Positions 1 through 6,913 of a stretch of 64,000 nt of DNA are shown piece by piece. Below the pieces are notes generated by a model. It was not told where the DNA came from. It searched no databases and saw only the letters and a program-made list of their open reading frames with translations. Numbering within the stretch: the stretch's first letter is position 1; each line of letters begins with the position of its first letter. Source of the DNA: LMUY01 sp965199555 (lineage in GTDB: Bacteria > Pseudomonadota > Alphaproteobacteria > Acetobacterales > Acetobacteraceae); assembly GCA_965199555.1 (NCBI GenBank), contig CBDASJ010000007.1:1-64000 (forward strand), in the 5' to 3' direction. A program made the position numbers and the translations under genes.

Positions 1-1
1 C

Positions 2-160
2 ATGTTGCGAACGCTGACCCCTGCCGATTTCGCCCTGGTGGGACGCCGGGCGGCGCTGATGGGCAGCAGGCACGACCCGGCGATCCTGCTACAGCTGCTC
101 GCGGCCGAATGCGAAGACCGGGCCGGGCCGCGTGTCCCGGTCGGCTTTCAAGCGGCGTAA
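2..160 (+). CDS. C-terminal fragment, possibly of an AAA-type ATPase (52 aa visible)
   Basis: An open frame runs from the left edge to a TAA at 158-160 and reads MLRTLTPADFALVGRR, then a helical tail ending PVGFQAA. The pattern 'LTPADFA.V.RRA...LLAAE...GPR.P.GF' resembles the last 50 residues of alphaproteobacterial AAA-family ATPases as I remember them. No Walker motif is in view, so the assignment rests on that recollection only. The true start is probably outside the window, although an ATG exists at position 2. It could also be a short remnant. Confidence 0.35.
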   Translation: MLRTLTPADFALVGRRAALMGSRHDPAILLQLLAAECEDRAGPRVPVGFQAA

Positions 161-242
161 ACTGCGTCCGGATCTGACGGAGTTCACCCCGACGTTCGTG
201 GGCGAGGCGGCAGTGTGCTGCTCGTAAACGGGGATCATTTCC

Positions 243-437
243 ATGGCCATCGGCAGTGCCGTCCAGCGCGGCAGCTACGTCTACATCTACGACGAAAAGG
301 GACGCCAGTCGGGCATGGTGCCCGCCGGCGACGGCCTACAGGGTTACACCGGGTCGGGCATCAGTGTGCGTCGTGGAAGGTATATCTACACCTACGATGA
401 ACGGGGCCGGCAGCTTTCCATGACTCCAGCCCGCTGA
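243..437 (+). CDS. Conserved small protein with two YxYDExGRQ repeats
   Basis: A 64-residue protein with a duplicated motif: RGSYVYIYDEKGRQ at about residues 9-22 and RGRYIYTYDERGRQ at about 44-57, joined by a glycine-rich linker. A GGGGAT sequence about 10 bases upstream can serve as ribosome binding site. I recall similar short proteins as unnamed conserved hypotheticals in alphaproteobacteria. The internal repeat suggests a small beta-rich fold or a two-fold assembly, but no function can be assigned. It stands alone between the left-edge fragment and the mazE-like gene. Confidence 0.6.
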   Translation: MAIGSAVQRGSYVYIYDEKGRQSGMVPAGDGLQGYTGSGISVRRGRYIYTYDERGRQLSMTPAR

Positions 438-570
438 GCTCGCGTCAGTACCTGCCGCTCCACGCCGTCCGAGTTCCCGCCGCCTCACTGCGAGGCAGAG
501 CCAATGAATGGAGAATAGTAGACACGCAAGAGCAGCGTGGACATTCTCAGAATATCCTGGGAGATGTGTG

Positions 571-831
571 TTGGGAAAGGTTACTGTCGGCAAGTGGGGG
601 AACAATCTCGCGGTGTGCCTGCCGAACGATGTCGTGCAGGCTATCAGCCTACACGATGGCGAGCGCGTCGACGTCATCACCGTGGATGGTGAGATTGTCA
701 TTCGCCGCGTGCAACCGCACGTAGCATTGGAGGAGCTGTTCCGAGGTCAAACTCCGAAGGAGTGGCGCGCCGCCTACGCAGATGCTTTCGACTGGGGTCC
801 AGACCGCGGTCGGGAGATTGTTCCTGAATGA
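571..831 (+). CDS. mazE: MazE/AbrB-family antitoxin
   Basis: The protein begins LGKVTVGKWGNNLAVCLP and continues with DGERVDVITVDGEIVIRR. This is the swapped-hairpin AbrB/MazE DNA-binding fold of antitoxins, followed by an acidic, tryptophan-containing tail that would bind the toxin. I favour the TTG at 571, because the domain starts there and a GGGAG lies 7-12 bases upstream; an in-frame ATG at 508 would add 21 residues unlike the family. Its stop overlaps the start of the next gene (ATGA at 828-831), which implies translational coupling with the toxin. MazE normally neutralises MazF and represses the operon. Here the partner is broken, so the antitoxin may be an orphan. Confidence 0.75.
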   Translation: MGKVTVGKWGNNLAVCLPNDVVQAISLHDGERVDVITVDGEIVIRRVQPHVALEELFRGQTPKEWRAAYADAFDWGPDRGREIVPE

Positions 832-1176
832 GTACGGCGGACTACGTGCCGAACGCTGGCGACCTGATTCGGACTGACTTCGATCCTACGCTCGGTCGCG
901 AACAGGCTGAACGCAGGCCCGCCCTGGTGATCTCGGCTGCCGCCTTTCAGTGCAAACACAGGTCTCACCGTTGTCTGCCCGATTACCTCGCGGGTGCGTC
1001 CGTTTCCGACCAGCGTTGTCCTACCGCCCGGCCTACCCATCGCGGGGGAAGTCCTGCCGAGCCATCTCCGCAGCATCGATACGCTTGCGCGACCGATTCG
1101 CTACGCTGGCGCATCCGTACCGGGGCAAGTTGCAAATGAAGTTCGAGCAAAACTGCAGAGCTTCATGACGATCTGA
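828..1176 (+). pseudogene. mazF: MazF-like mRNA interferase, frameshifted
   Basis: The first frame reads YVPNAGDLIRTDFDPTLG, then RPALVISAAAFQ, the typical MazF N-terminus. At about 950 the frame is lost. The next frame, from 952, resumes exactly where MazF should continue (ANTGLTVVCPITSRVRPF, then SFMTI and TGA at 1174-1176). One extra base near 951 accounts for the break. Joined, the protein would be about 115 residues, the normal MazF length. As written, translation runs into an unrelated tail ending at 1139, so the sequence-specific RNase is predicted inactive unless the base is a sequencing error or ribosomes shift there. Confidence 0.75.
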
Positions 1177-1336
1177 CGTGAGGCCGAGGGCTGACGGTTA
1201 GGCAGGGCGCCTGGCGAGGCATCGGGATTGCAATCGCATGTAGAAGCATTCGAGCGCTCGAATATCAGTTCAAACCAGGAGTTGTCGCGCACCCGGAGAT
1301 GCGCGACGCGTTCTTCTTTTTCTGCCCGTCTGGTAA

Positions 1337-2134
1337 TCAGCCAGAGCCGAAGCGGGCGTTATCTTCTCTCGCTGACATGATGATGCGTTCAAAAGCGCCA
1401 TCCCGAGGCGTGGACGGCTCAAGTCTGCCCAGGAGTTCGGCCAGGCGATGCTTGGCATACCTGCCCGGAGCAGAGCGCGCTGGCAAGCGGCAGACGTCGT
1501 CCAAAAGGTCATTCCAGCGACGCTGCGACGCATCGGCCTGTTGGCACTTCCGCATGAAGTGCGAGGCATCCTGCGCCGGGAGATCCAGCGCGCATTCCAT
1601 TTCTGCGAAGACGAGAAATGCCGCCGCGGCTTTAGAACAAATGTTGATCATCGCCGCTTCCGCCGGGTCGTTCGTGATGCTCATATCAGCCACCCCGTGT
1701 TCGTGTTCCATCCACGCCCGCTCCAGACCGGCCGCCATCTCGGGATCCCCGGATGAGCACTGCGGGATATGCTGGGCGGTCGGAAGGGCGAGCTCCGCGA
1801 CGTAGCGTCCCAGGTGCCATTGAGATGCCGGGCCGCCGAGCACGGCGACCCAGAACGAGAGCACGGGCAATCGGCACGCAACCTCCGGAAGATGGGAAAC
1901 CTGCTTGCGGAGTCCCACGACGACTCCCTCAAACGTAGCCACGTCGTCGATGTCAAAGGGATTTGCGAGGGCAGGCTCAAGTTCGGGCGGCAGCAGATCG
2001 GACGGCAAAAGCTCCTGGCCGATATCGGCCAGACAGAGCTGGATGCGGAAGCGTGCCTCCGCTGGCGTGAGCGGTCGTTGTAGCGCCGCCACCAGCTGTG
2101 CCCGCAGGTCCAGGAAGTAAATCTCAGTCATCAC
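1337..2134 (-). CDS. Hypothetical protein, second gene of a two-gene operon
   Basis: A 265-residue, mostly helical protein starting MMTEIYFLDLRAQLVAALQ. I recognise no domain. It is acidic in the centre (ANPFDIDDVATFEGVV) and ends in a basic, serine-rich tail. Its start codon overlaps the stop of the upstream gene by four bases (2131-2134), so the two are almost certainly co-transcribed and translationally coupled. The coding frame is clean for 0.8 kb in a region full of broken genes. The location between a mazEF remnant and an antiporter gives no functional clue; a role coupled to the upstream putative nuclease is conceivable but unproven. Confidence 0.55.
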   Translation of the reverse strand: MMTEIYFLDLRAQLVAALQRPLTPAEARFRIQLCLADIGQELLPSDLLPPELEPALANPFDIDDVATFEGVVVGLRKQVSHLPEVACRLPVLSFWVAVLGGPASQWHLGRYVAELALPTAQHIPQCSSGDPEMAAGLERAWMEHEHGVADMSITNDPAEAAMINICSKAAAAFLVFAEMECALDLPAQDASHFMRKCQQADASQRRWNDLLDDVCRLPARSAPGRYAKHRLAELLGRLEPSTPRDGAFERIIMSAREDNARFGSG

Positions 2135-2823
2135 GCGACCTCCATCAGACGCGGTGGAGCGGCACGCAGGACTTCAGCAATCTCATTCACTCGCAGCGCC
2201 AGCCGCCGATCGTCGGCGACGTCATCGGCCCAGAAGATCACCGGCATGCGGTGCAGGGCCCATTTGTAGAAATGCAGCTTCCAGGAAAACCGCTCGCGGT
2301 ATTGCGCTCGCACCCAGTTATCCTTGATCGCGTCGGTAGTCACCATTGCGACCTCCACGATGACCCGCCCGTCGATTAGTAAATCCGTCTCATACGCTGC
2401 GCGATCCCCCAGTTTCACATGGGAGCGAACGTGCGGCCGCGGATCCATCCCCAGCACAGCGTTCAGCACCCTCACCTCCGCCGGCGTGCTCATCACGGTG
2501 CCATCTACGGCGACCAGACCGGTCTGACGCAGCAGGTCGGGATGGCGGGCGAGCAGCATCGGCTTAACCGCCCCCCAGAGAAGGCCGTGGCGCCAGAGCG
2601 ACTCACGGACGAGGGCCGCCTCTCCTCCTTGTCTGTCAAGTTCACGGGGTTCGATCCAGCGCCCCGCGGCGCGATAAAGCTCCGCAAGGCGGTCGATCGC
2701 CGCATCCTTCGTGAGAAAAGCCATCGGGGCTGTAGTCCTGGCGTTGGCGTTGCCGCCCGTCGCCTGCCATTTGCCGTAACCCCAGGTCGGATTCCGGTGG
2801 GCGTGACTTGCTTGCGTTTGCAT
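2131..2823 (-). CDS. Hypothetical protein with a possible PD-(D/E)XK-like motif
   Basis: A 230-residue protein whose start at 2823 is supported by an AAGGAG box 6 bases upstream. The C-terminal half contains YETDLLIDGRVIVEV followed by a tryptophan-rich segment (NWVRAQYRERFSWKL). The spacing of D and E across two predicted beta strands recalls restriction-endonuclease-like folds, but the lysine of the E-x-K element is not present, so this is only a resemblance. It overlaps the downstream 265-residue gene by four bases, forming a bicistronic operon. Another reading is a scaffold or adaptor protein with no catalytic activity. Confidence 0.5.
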   Translation of the reverse strand: MQTQASHAHRNPTWGYGKWQATGGNANARTTAPMAFLTKDAAIDRLAELYRAAGRWIEPRELDRQGGEAALVRESLWRHGLLWGAVKPMLLARHPDLLRQTGLVAVDGTVMSTPAEVRVLNAVLGMDPRPHVRSHVKLGDRAAYETDLLIDGRVIVEVAMVTTDAIKDNWVRAQYRERFSWKLHFYKWALHRMPVIFWADDVADDRRLALRVNEIAEVLRAAPPRLMEVA

Positions 2824-3166
2824 CGATACTCCTTGGGGCTAACCCTTGTTGCTCCTACCCTCCTCTTCATCTTCGATCCTGCTTCCGACCTGCCGCGCCC
2901 TACCGTCCGAGCATTTACCCATCAGTGATAGCCGCAGTTGCGGCAGCACCGAGCCGGTGGCTGCAATGGCGTGGCGCCGCCGCAGCACCCCTTTTGGGCC
3001 GTCAGCCATGAGGAGACGGCCGTGTCGCTGCCCGGCCAATCGCGCTCGCTCGTCGCGTGGCGGCGGCGCTCTCCACGCACGGCTGCGGGAAGCCATCGCG
3101 CGATAAGCCTTTCCTTCTCCACTGGCGGGGTCGTGCATTAACGGGTTTCCGCTTGGCGGCAACCGA
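2824..3166 (+). other. Intergenic stretch with no recognisable gene
   Basis: This GC-rich stretch separates the starts of the two-gene operon from the 3' end of the antiporter gene. Short open frames occur on both strands but lack ribosome binding sites and family-like sequence. The promoter of the minus-strand operon should lie at about 2830-2900. I see nothing else. Confidence 0.5.
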
Positions 3167-4246
3167 TCAGCCAGGGTGTTCGGCCGCAATGGCGAACAGG
3201 CCCGCCGTGCCGATGACGTACAGGATCAGGACCAGGATGGAATCGATCCCCATGCCCAAGAGCTTGGCCTTCGACCTGAATATCAGCCCGTAGAGGTACA
3301 CGCAGGTCAGCAGAACCCCCAGACCTGCAAGATACAGATCTGTGTTCTGTAGCTGCGGCAGAGCGGACTGGCCGGATATCAGCGTGGCCATCAGGAATAA
3401 GACCGGCAGAAAGGCATTGCCGCCGAAGATGTCGCTGATGGCCAGTCTGTAGTCGCCCAGCCTGACTGCCGTGAGGCCGGTCGAGAGTTCCGGCAGGGAA
3501 GTTGCAGCCGCCAGCACCGTCGCGCCGAACAGCACCCCCGTCATGCCGATGCGGCTGGCGATGGCACTCCCGCTTGCTTCCAGGACAATGCCGCACACCA
3601 GGGTGACGGCCGCCCCGACCAGGAAGACAATACCTGAATAGGTCGTGCTCACCTTGGCCGCGACGGCAGCTTCGGCCTTGCGCTTTCTGCTGTGACCTTC
3701 GGCTACCTGTTGTGCGCCTGGCGCGTTCCCGCCCTCATGCCAAGGCAGGCCTTTGCTCGCGCGGCCGACAAGCCACAGCCCACCTACCCAAAGAATGGCG
3801 ATCAGCACGTCGCCGGGTGCCAACCGCCACGCGATCAGCGCCGGTGGCAATCGGCTCGCCATGATCGCCACGACCAGGATGGCGACCACGAGCACGCCTT
3901 CGAGCACGAGCACCAGGCTGGCGGCCTTGTAGCTGAGCGACCCTTTTCCCCGGACCCCGAACACATCCAGGAACACGAGAACAAGGGTTTGAACACCGAT
4001 GCCTCCCAGGATGTTCCCGATTGCCACGCCGAGGTCCCCGCGCCAGGCAGCAGACGCGACAATGGCGATTTCCGGCAGGTTGGTGGCTATGGCCAGCAGG
4101 ATCATCCCGCTGATCGCATGCCCAAGGCCGAATCGCTGCGCCAGGATATCCGTGGAGTTGGTCAACCCGATGCCAGCCCACCACACGAGCGTTGCGGCGA
4201 CACCGAACAGCGCGAACAGCGCGAACAACGGCAACTGAGCAAACAT
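3167..4246 (-). CDS. Sodium/calcium-exchanger-family (CaCA) integral membrane protein
   Basis: About 359 residues with roughly ten hydrophobic segments arranged as two similar halves. The first half carries GLGHAISGMILLAIATNLPE and the second GMTGVLFGATVLAAATSLPE. These are the inverted alpha-1 and alpha-2 repeats (G.....A..TS/NLPE) of the Ca2+:cation antiporter superfamily, with the acidic residue of the cation site in each. It probably exchanges Ca2+ or another cation for Na+ or H+ across the inner membrane. The start MFAQLPLF at 4246 has an AGGA about 9 bases upstream; an upstream in-frame extension to 4300 is unlike the family. The central loop is short and charged (RKRKAEAAV). It stands alone, with no obvious operon partner. 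Confidence 0.85.
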   Translation of the reverse strand: MFAQLPLFALFALFGVAATLVWWAGIGLTNSTDILAQRFGLGHAISGMILLAIATNLPEIAIVASAAWRGDLGVAIGNILGGIGVQTLVLVFLDVFGVRGKGSLSYKAASLVLVLEGVLVVAILVVAIMASRLPPALIAWRLAPGDVLIAILWVGGLWLVGRASKGLPWHEGGNAPGAQQVAEGHSRKRKAEAAVAAKVSTTYSGIVFLVGAAVTLVCGIVLEASGSAIASRIGMTGVLFGATVLAAATSLPELSTGLTAVRLGDYRLAISDIFGGNAFLPVLFLMATLISGQSALPQLQNTDLYLAGLGVLLTCVYLYGLIFRSKAKLLGMGIDSILVLILYVIGTAGLFAIAAEHPG

Positions 4247-4701
4247 GGCGTGACATCCTGAGTTGGCGCTCGGATGTCGCCGACATTCCGGCGTCTTCAT
4301 CGTTTGCGGTCAGCCGAACGGGCAGATCTATGAGGGCGCTTCTTGTCGGCTTGGAATGCGTTCAGGCCGCCGTTCTCAGGCATGAGCTCACCTGCGTTTT
4401 TCAGCCTCCTCCTGCCCCGGTGCCCAGCCTACAGGCGTCTTGGGTAGTAGTCGCAGAGAGACCGCCCTGTGTCGAACGCGGCACCGTTCTCAGCGTAAGA
4501 AGGCCAGGCGAACTCCCACCGAAAGCAGCACGACGTCCACCGATGTTCCACGTCAGCAGCTTGTTTCGTGTCGTGCCGTCGGCATCGCCCACGCGTGAGA
4601 TGGAGAGTGCCTTACAGATCAGGTTGAATTGGTGTCGGAAGCCGCAACTACAGCCACCAGCTTGGTGAACCGCAGTTTCGGTTCCGCTGCTACCGGAACC
4701 C
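4247..4701 (+). other. Intergenic stretch with no recognisable gene
   Basis: The sequence between the antiporter start and the next gene remnants has no reading frame with family-like protein sequence on either strand. The antiporter promoter is expected at about 4260-4330. The rest looks like degraded accessory DNA. Confidence 0.45.
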
Positions 4702-4842
4702 CTACTCCGCCGCCACCCTAATCCCGCCCACCGTCCAGCGCGGGCACCCCGGATCACATAGCCGGACCATGCTCTCCGTGGCACCATACTTGTCACAAGC
4801 CGAGCACCGCAGCGCCACCAGCGCCAATGCCACGATGCGCCA
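4702..4842 (-). pseudogene. Remnant of a zinc-ribbon-like hypothetical protein (C-terminal end)
   Basis: Reading toward lower coordinates, the frame gives LVALRCSACDKYGATESMV, then a CDPGCPRW motif and a TAG stop at 4702. Two CxxC-like pairs suggest a small zinc ribbon. Upstream of about 4842 the frame runs antisense to the SRAP remnant, so the N-terminal part appears to be missing. The match to a family is by pattern only. Confidence 0.3.
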
Positions 4843-5080
4843 ACTGCACGAGCGCATGCAGGTGATCCTGGAGCCGACCGACTGGCCGACCTGGTTGGGC
4901 GAAGACACTGGCGACGCCATGGGGCTGATGCGCCCGGCGGCCGACCACGTGCTGCACCTCTGACCGGTATCGCGGGCAGTCAACAGCGTCCGGACCAACG
5001 GCGCCGAGCTGCTGGACCGCATCGACGACCCTGCCGCCCCGCCGCCGAGCGATGCGCCCGCCGGGGAGAACCCAGCGTAA
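4799..5080 (+). pseudogene. SRAP (HMCES/YedK-like) C-terminal remnant with in-frame stop
   Basis: The segment NATMRQLHERMQVILEPTDW followed by PTWLGE is the conserved H-x-R-M-P-V-I-L region of SOS-response-associated peptidases, which form covalent DNA-protein links at abasic sites in single-stranded DNA. The frame then reads ADHVLHL, a TGA, and PVSRAVNSVRTNGAELL. In this family the stop position is the tryptophan of a LWPVSR motif, so a TGG-to-TGA change is likely. The N-terminal catalytic cysteine and the first two thirds of the gene are absent. An intact relative occurs at 38630. Confidence 0.65.
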
Positions 5081-5137
5081 CCACCCCGGCTATCGAACAG
5101 CAGAACCCGATGATGAGATGGAGGTCGCGTGAGCGCC

Positions 5138-5500
5138 TCACTGGCTTCTTTCGAAGCCGTTCATGACCATGCAATTGCGAATGGTGTTTTGAACGTAACT
5201 CTTCCGCGTCATGCCTTGCTGAAGTGCCGCACCAGCCATGGCGCCGCTCACAAAGGCGGGGCTACCTATAGCGAAAGCGCCGCCGCCGGTTGGAACCGTG
5301 CCGTGGGCCAGCATGTCGCACTTGGCTGCTGTTACTTCGAGAGGGCCGCTAGCATGAGCGGTGGGCGTCCAATCGCGAGCATTTACGCTGCCACCATTAA
5401 ACGGTGCCAAACAATACTTCCCGATCGTGCATCCGTTTTCCGAATAGGTGCAGGCAGACATTCCGACGCAGAGCGCCACTAAGGCGAGATGTGTTCTCAT
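5138..5500 (-). CDS. Putative small lipoprotein
   Basis: A 120-residue protein starting MRTHLALVALCVGMSACTYSEN. The hydrophobic N-terminus followed by a cysteine in a lipobox-like context (GMSAC) predicts a signal peptidase II site and anchoring in a membrane. The mature part has several glycine-rich stretches (GGGAFAIGSPAFVSGAMAG) and ends in a charged helix (TRKSYVQNTIRNCMVMNGFERSQ, listed here only as its general character). No catalytic motif is visible and I do not recognise the family. It lies alone between gene remnants, and its own promoter should lie at about 5505-5560. Confidence 0.55.
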   Translation of the reverse strand: MRTHLALVALCVGMSACTYSENGCTIGKYCLAPFNGGSVNARDWTPTAHASGPLEVTAAKCDMLAHGTVPTGGGAFAIGSPAFVSGAMAGAALQQGMTRKSYVQNTIRNCMVMNGFERSQ

Positions 5501-5583
5501 TTCGTCTCCCGACTAAGGTTCGATCGACCAATCCGTCCGCGACACTGTAAGATTGAACCCCCACACCGGCGTCGGTGACGACC

Positions 5584-6171
5584 CTACCCCACCGCCGTGC
5601 AGCTCGCCGCGATCTCCGCCGCCAGCATCGGCCACCGGCGCACGGCTTCATCCCAGGCAGCTTGTCCGCCCCGAGGCATAGCTTGCTCGATCGCCTGGCG
5701 TTTCCCGGGTGTCAGGTGCCCCAGCAGGTCGACCAGCCGATAGGCGCGGCCGTCGTGGTCCACTAGATCGGCAGCCGCCGCCGGCTCCGCCTCGACCGTC
5801 ACGGCGCGCGACTGGCGCGGGAACGGGATCACGTTGGGCCAGGAGTCTCGCCGCTCATGCTGCCTGTGGCATAGCTGCCGCCAGCCCTCGTCCACCACCT
5901 CCGGCTTGCTGGCAACCACCAGCAGCAGCACACGGGCCGCAGCTTCCGGCTCCCGCCTGCCCTGCTCCCACTCGCGCACGGCGCTGGTGCTGAAACCGAA
6001 CCGCTTGGCGAAATTGGCCTGGCTCAACCCGGTCCGGGCGCGGATCGCGCGCACGTCCACCGCCGCCGGAAGGTGCCATGCCCGAGCGGGTGCTGTCCGG
6101 CCCTCCATGATGTCGACCGCCTCATCCAGGGAGGAGATCAGCTCGTCCGTCACGTCCGTGCGCTTTGCCAT
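5584..6171 (-). CDS. HigA-like antitoxin with HTH_XRE domain and long C-terminal extension
   Basis: A 195-residue protein starting MAKRTDVTDELISSLDEAVD with a GGAGG box 5 bases upstream. Residues of about 55-85 (IRARTGLSQANFAKRFGFST then AVREWEQGRREPE) are a clear Cro/C1-type helix-turn-helix as in HigA/MqsA-like antitoxins. Such antitoxins usually end near residue 100. Here the frame continues with VIPFPRQ, a proline/alanine linker, and a second region (DHDGRAYRLVDLLGHLTPGK to the end) that looks like an unrelated small domain. The broken toxin gene lies 8 bases upstream on the same strand. It could still repress its own promoter, or control other genes. Confidence 0.65.
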   Translation of the reverse strand: MAKRTDVTDELISSLDEAVDIMEGRTAPARAWHLPAAVDVRAIRARTGLSQANFAKRFGFSTSAVREWEQGRREPEAAARVLLLVVASKPEVVDEGWRQLCHRQHERRDSWPNVIPFPRQSRAVTVEAEPAAAADLVDHDGRAYRLVDLLGHLTPGKRQAIEQAMPRGGQAAWDEAVRRWPMLAAEIAASCTAVG

Positions 6172-6179
6172 CGTGCCTC

Positions 6180-6411
6180 CTATGCGGTGTCCCGCTTCGT
6201 CTTCATGCGCTCCACCACCGCCAGCATGGCCCGGTGCTGGTCGGGCGTGGGGTTCGCCTGCTTGTTCTTCCCGTAGATCAACAAGGCCAGCACCGGCATG
6301 TCCGCCGTCGCTACGACCCAAATGATCCGGAATGCCCCCCGTGCCCCCGCCCTCCGCCGCGAAGCGCATCTTGCGGATGCCGCCCAGCCCTGGGACCAAG
6401 TCCCCGGCCAG
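6180..6411 (-). pseudogene. HigB/RelE-like toxin, 5' truncated and frameshifted
   Basis: Reading down from about 6411 the frame gives AGDLVPGLGGIRKMRFAAEG, the RelE/HigB core. A one-base shift follows in a run of Gs near 6335-6345. The other frame then continues AFRIIWVVATADMPVLALL, followed by IYGKNKQ and a conserved tail ending in TAG at 6180. The first 25-30 codons are replaced by a Tn3 transposase fragment. The toxin cannot be made intact, which leaves the downstream antitoxin without a functional partner. Confidence 0.65.
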
Positions 6412-6880
6412 TGACGATGTGTCGCCCGGTCCCCAGACCTGGGCGAGCGGATGCGCGGTGTGGCAGTCGACGATCGCCGCCAGTCCGGTCAGATAGGTCT
6501 CGTCGCGCACATGCCATTCAGCCGTCCAGCGCAGGCGCGGCAGCGGCAGCCCGCGCGAGCTTTCCGCCATCCGGCCGAGCCCGAGATTGGTCGCACCGGC
6601 GAGGATCGCACCCATTAGCGCGGACTGGTCGGCGGCTGGCTTGCCGCGGCGGGCATGGACGAAGCGGTCGGCGAACCCGGACCACGCGGCCACTTCGACC
6701 AGCAGATCGGTGATGCGGACACGCGGCAGCATCGCATAAAGCCGGGCCTTCAACGCCTCAGCATCGTCGGACGGGGATCCCCGGATCGGTGAGATCAGCA
6801 ACTGCCCGCGCTCGATCGTCGATCGTCCCTTCGGCCGGCTCCACGATCTTGCGCCAGCGCGGCTTGATGAAGCTGGTCCT
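6412..6880 (-). pseudogene. Tn3-family transposase fragment
   Basis: The fragment contains ARLYAMLPRVRITDLLVEVA-type sequence (ALKARLYAMLPRVRITDLL), then WSGFADRF, ATNLGLGRMAESSRG, WTAEWHVRDETY and AQVWGPGDTSS, the conserved central part of the Tn3 DDE transposase. It stops abruptly after GDTSS, at the junction with the toxin remnant. At its 5' side a piece in another frame, PRWRKIVEPAEGTID, is also Tn3-like, so the fragment carries an internal frameshift or deletion near 6800. Neither terminal repeat is seen. It differs in sequence from the Tn3 transposase at 16.2 kb. Confidence 0.75.
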
Positions 6881-6913
6881 GACATCTACCCCGGGAGCAG
6901 CTAGGGTTAGGCC

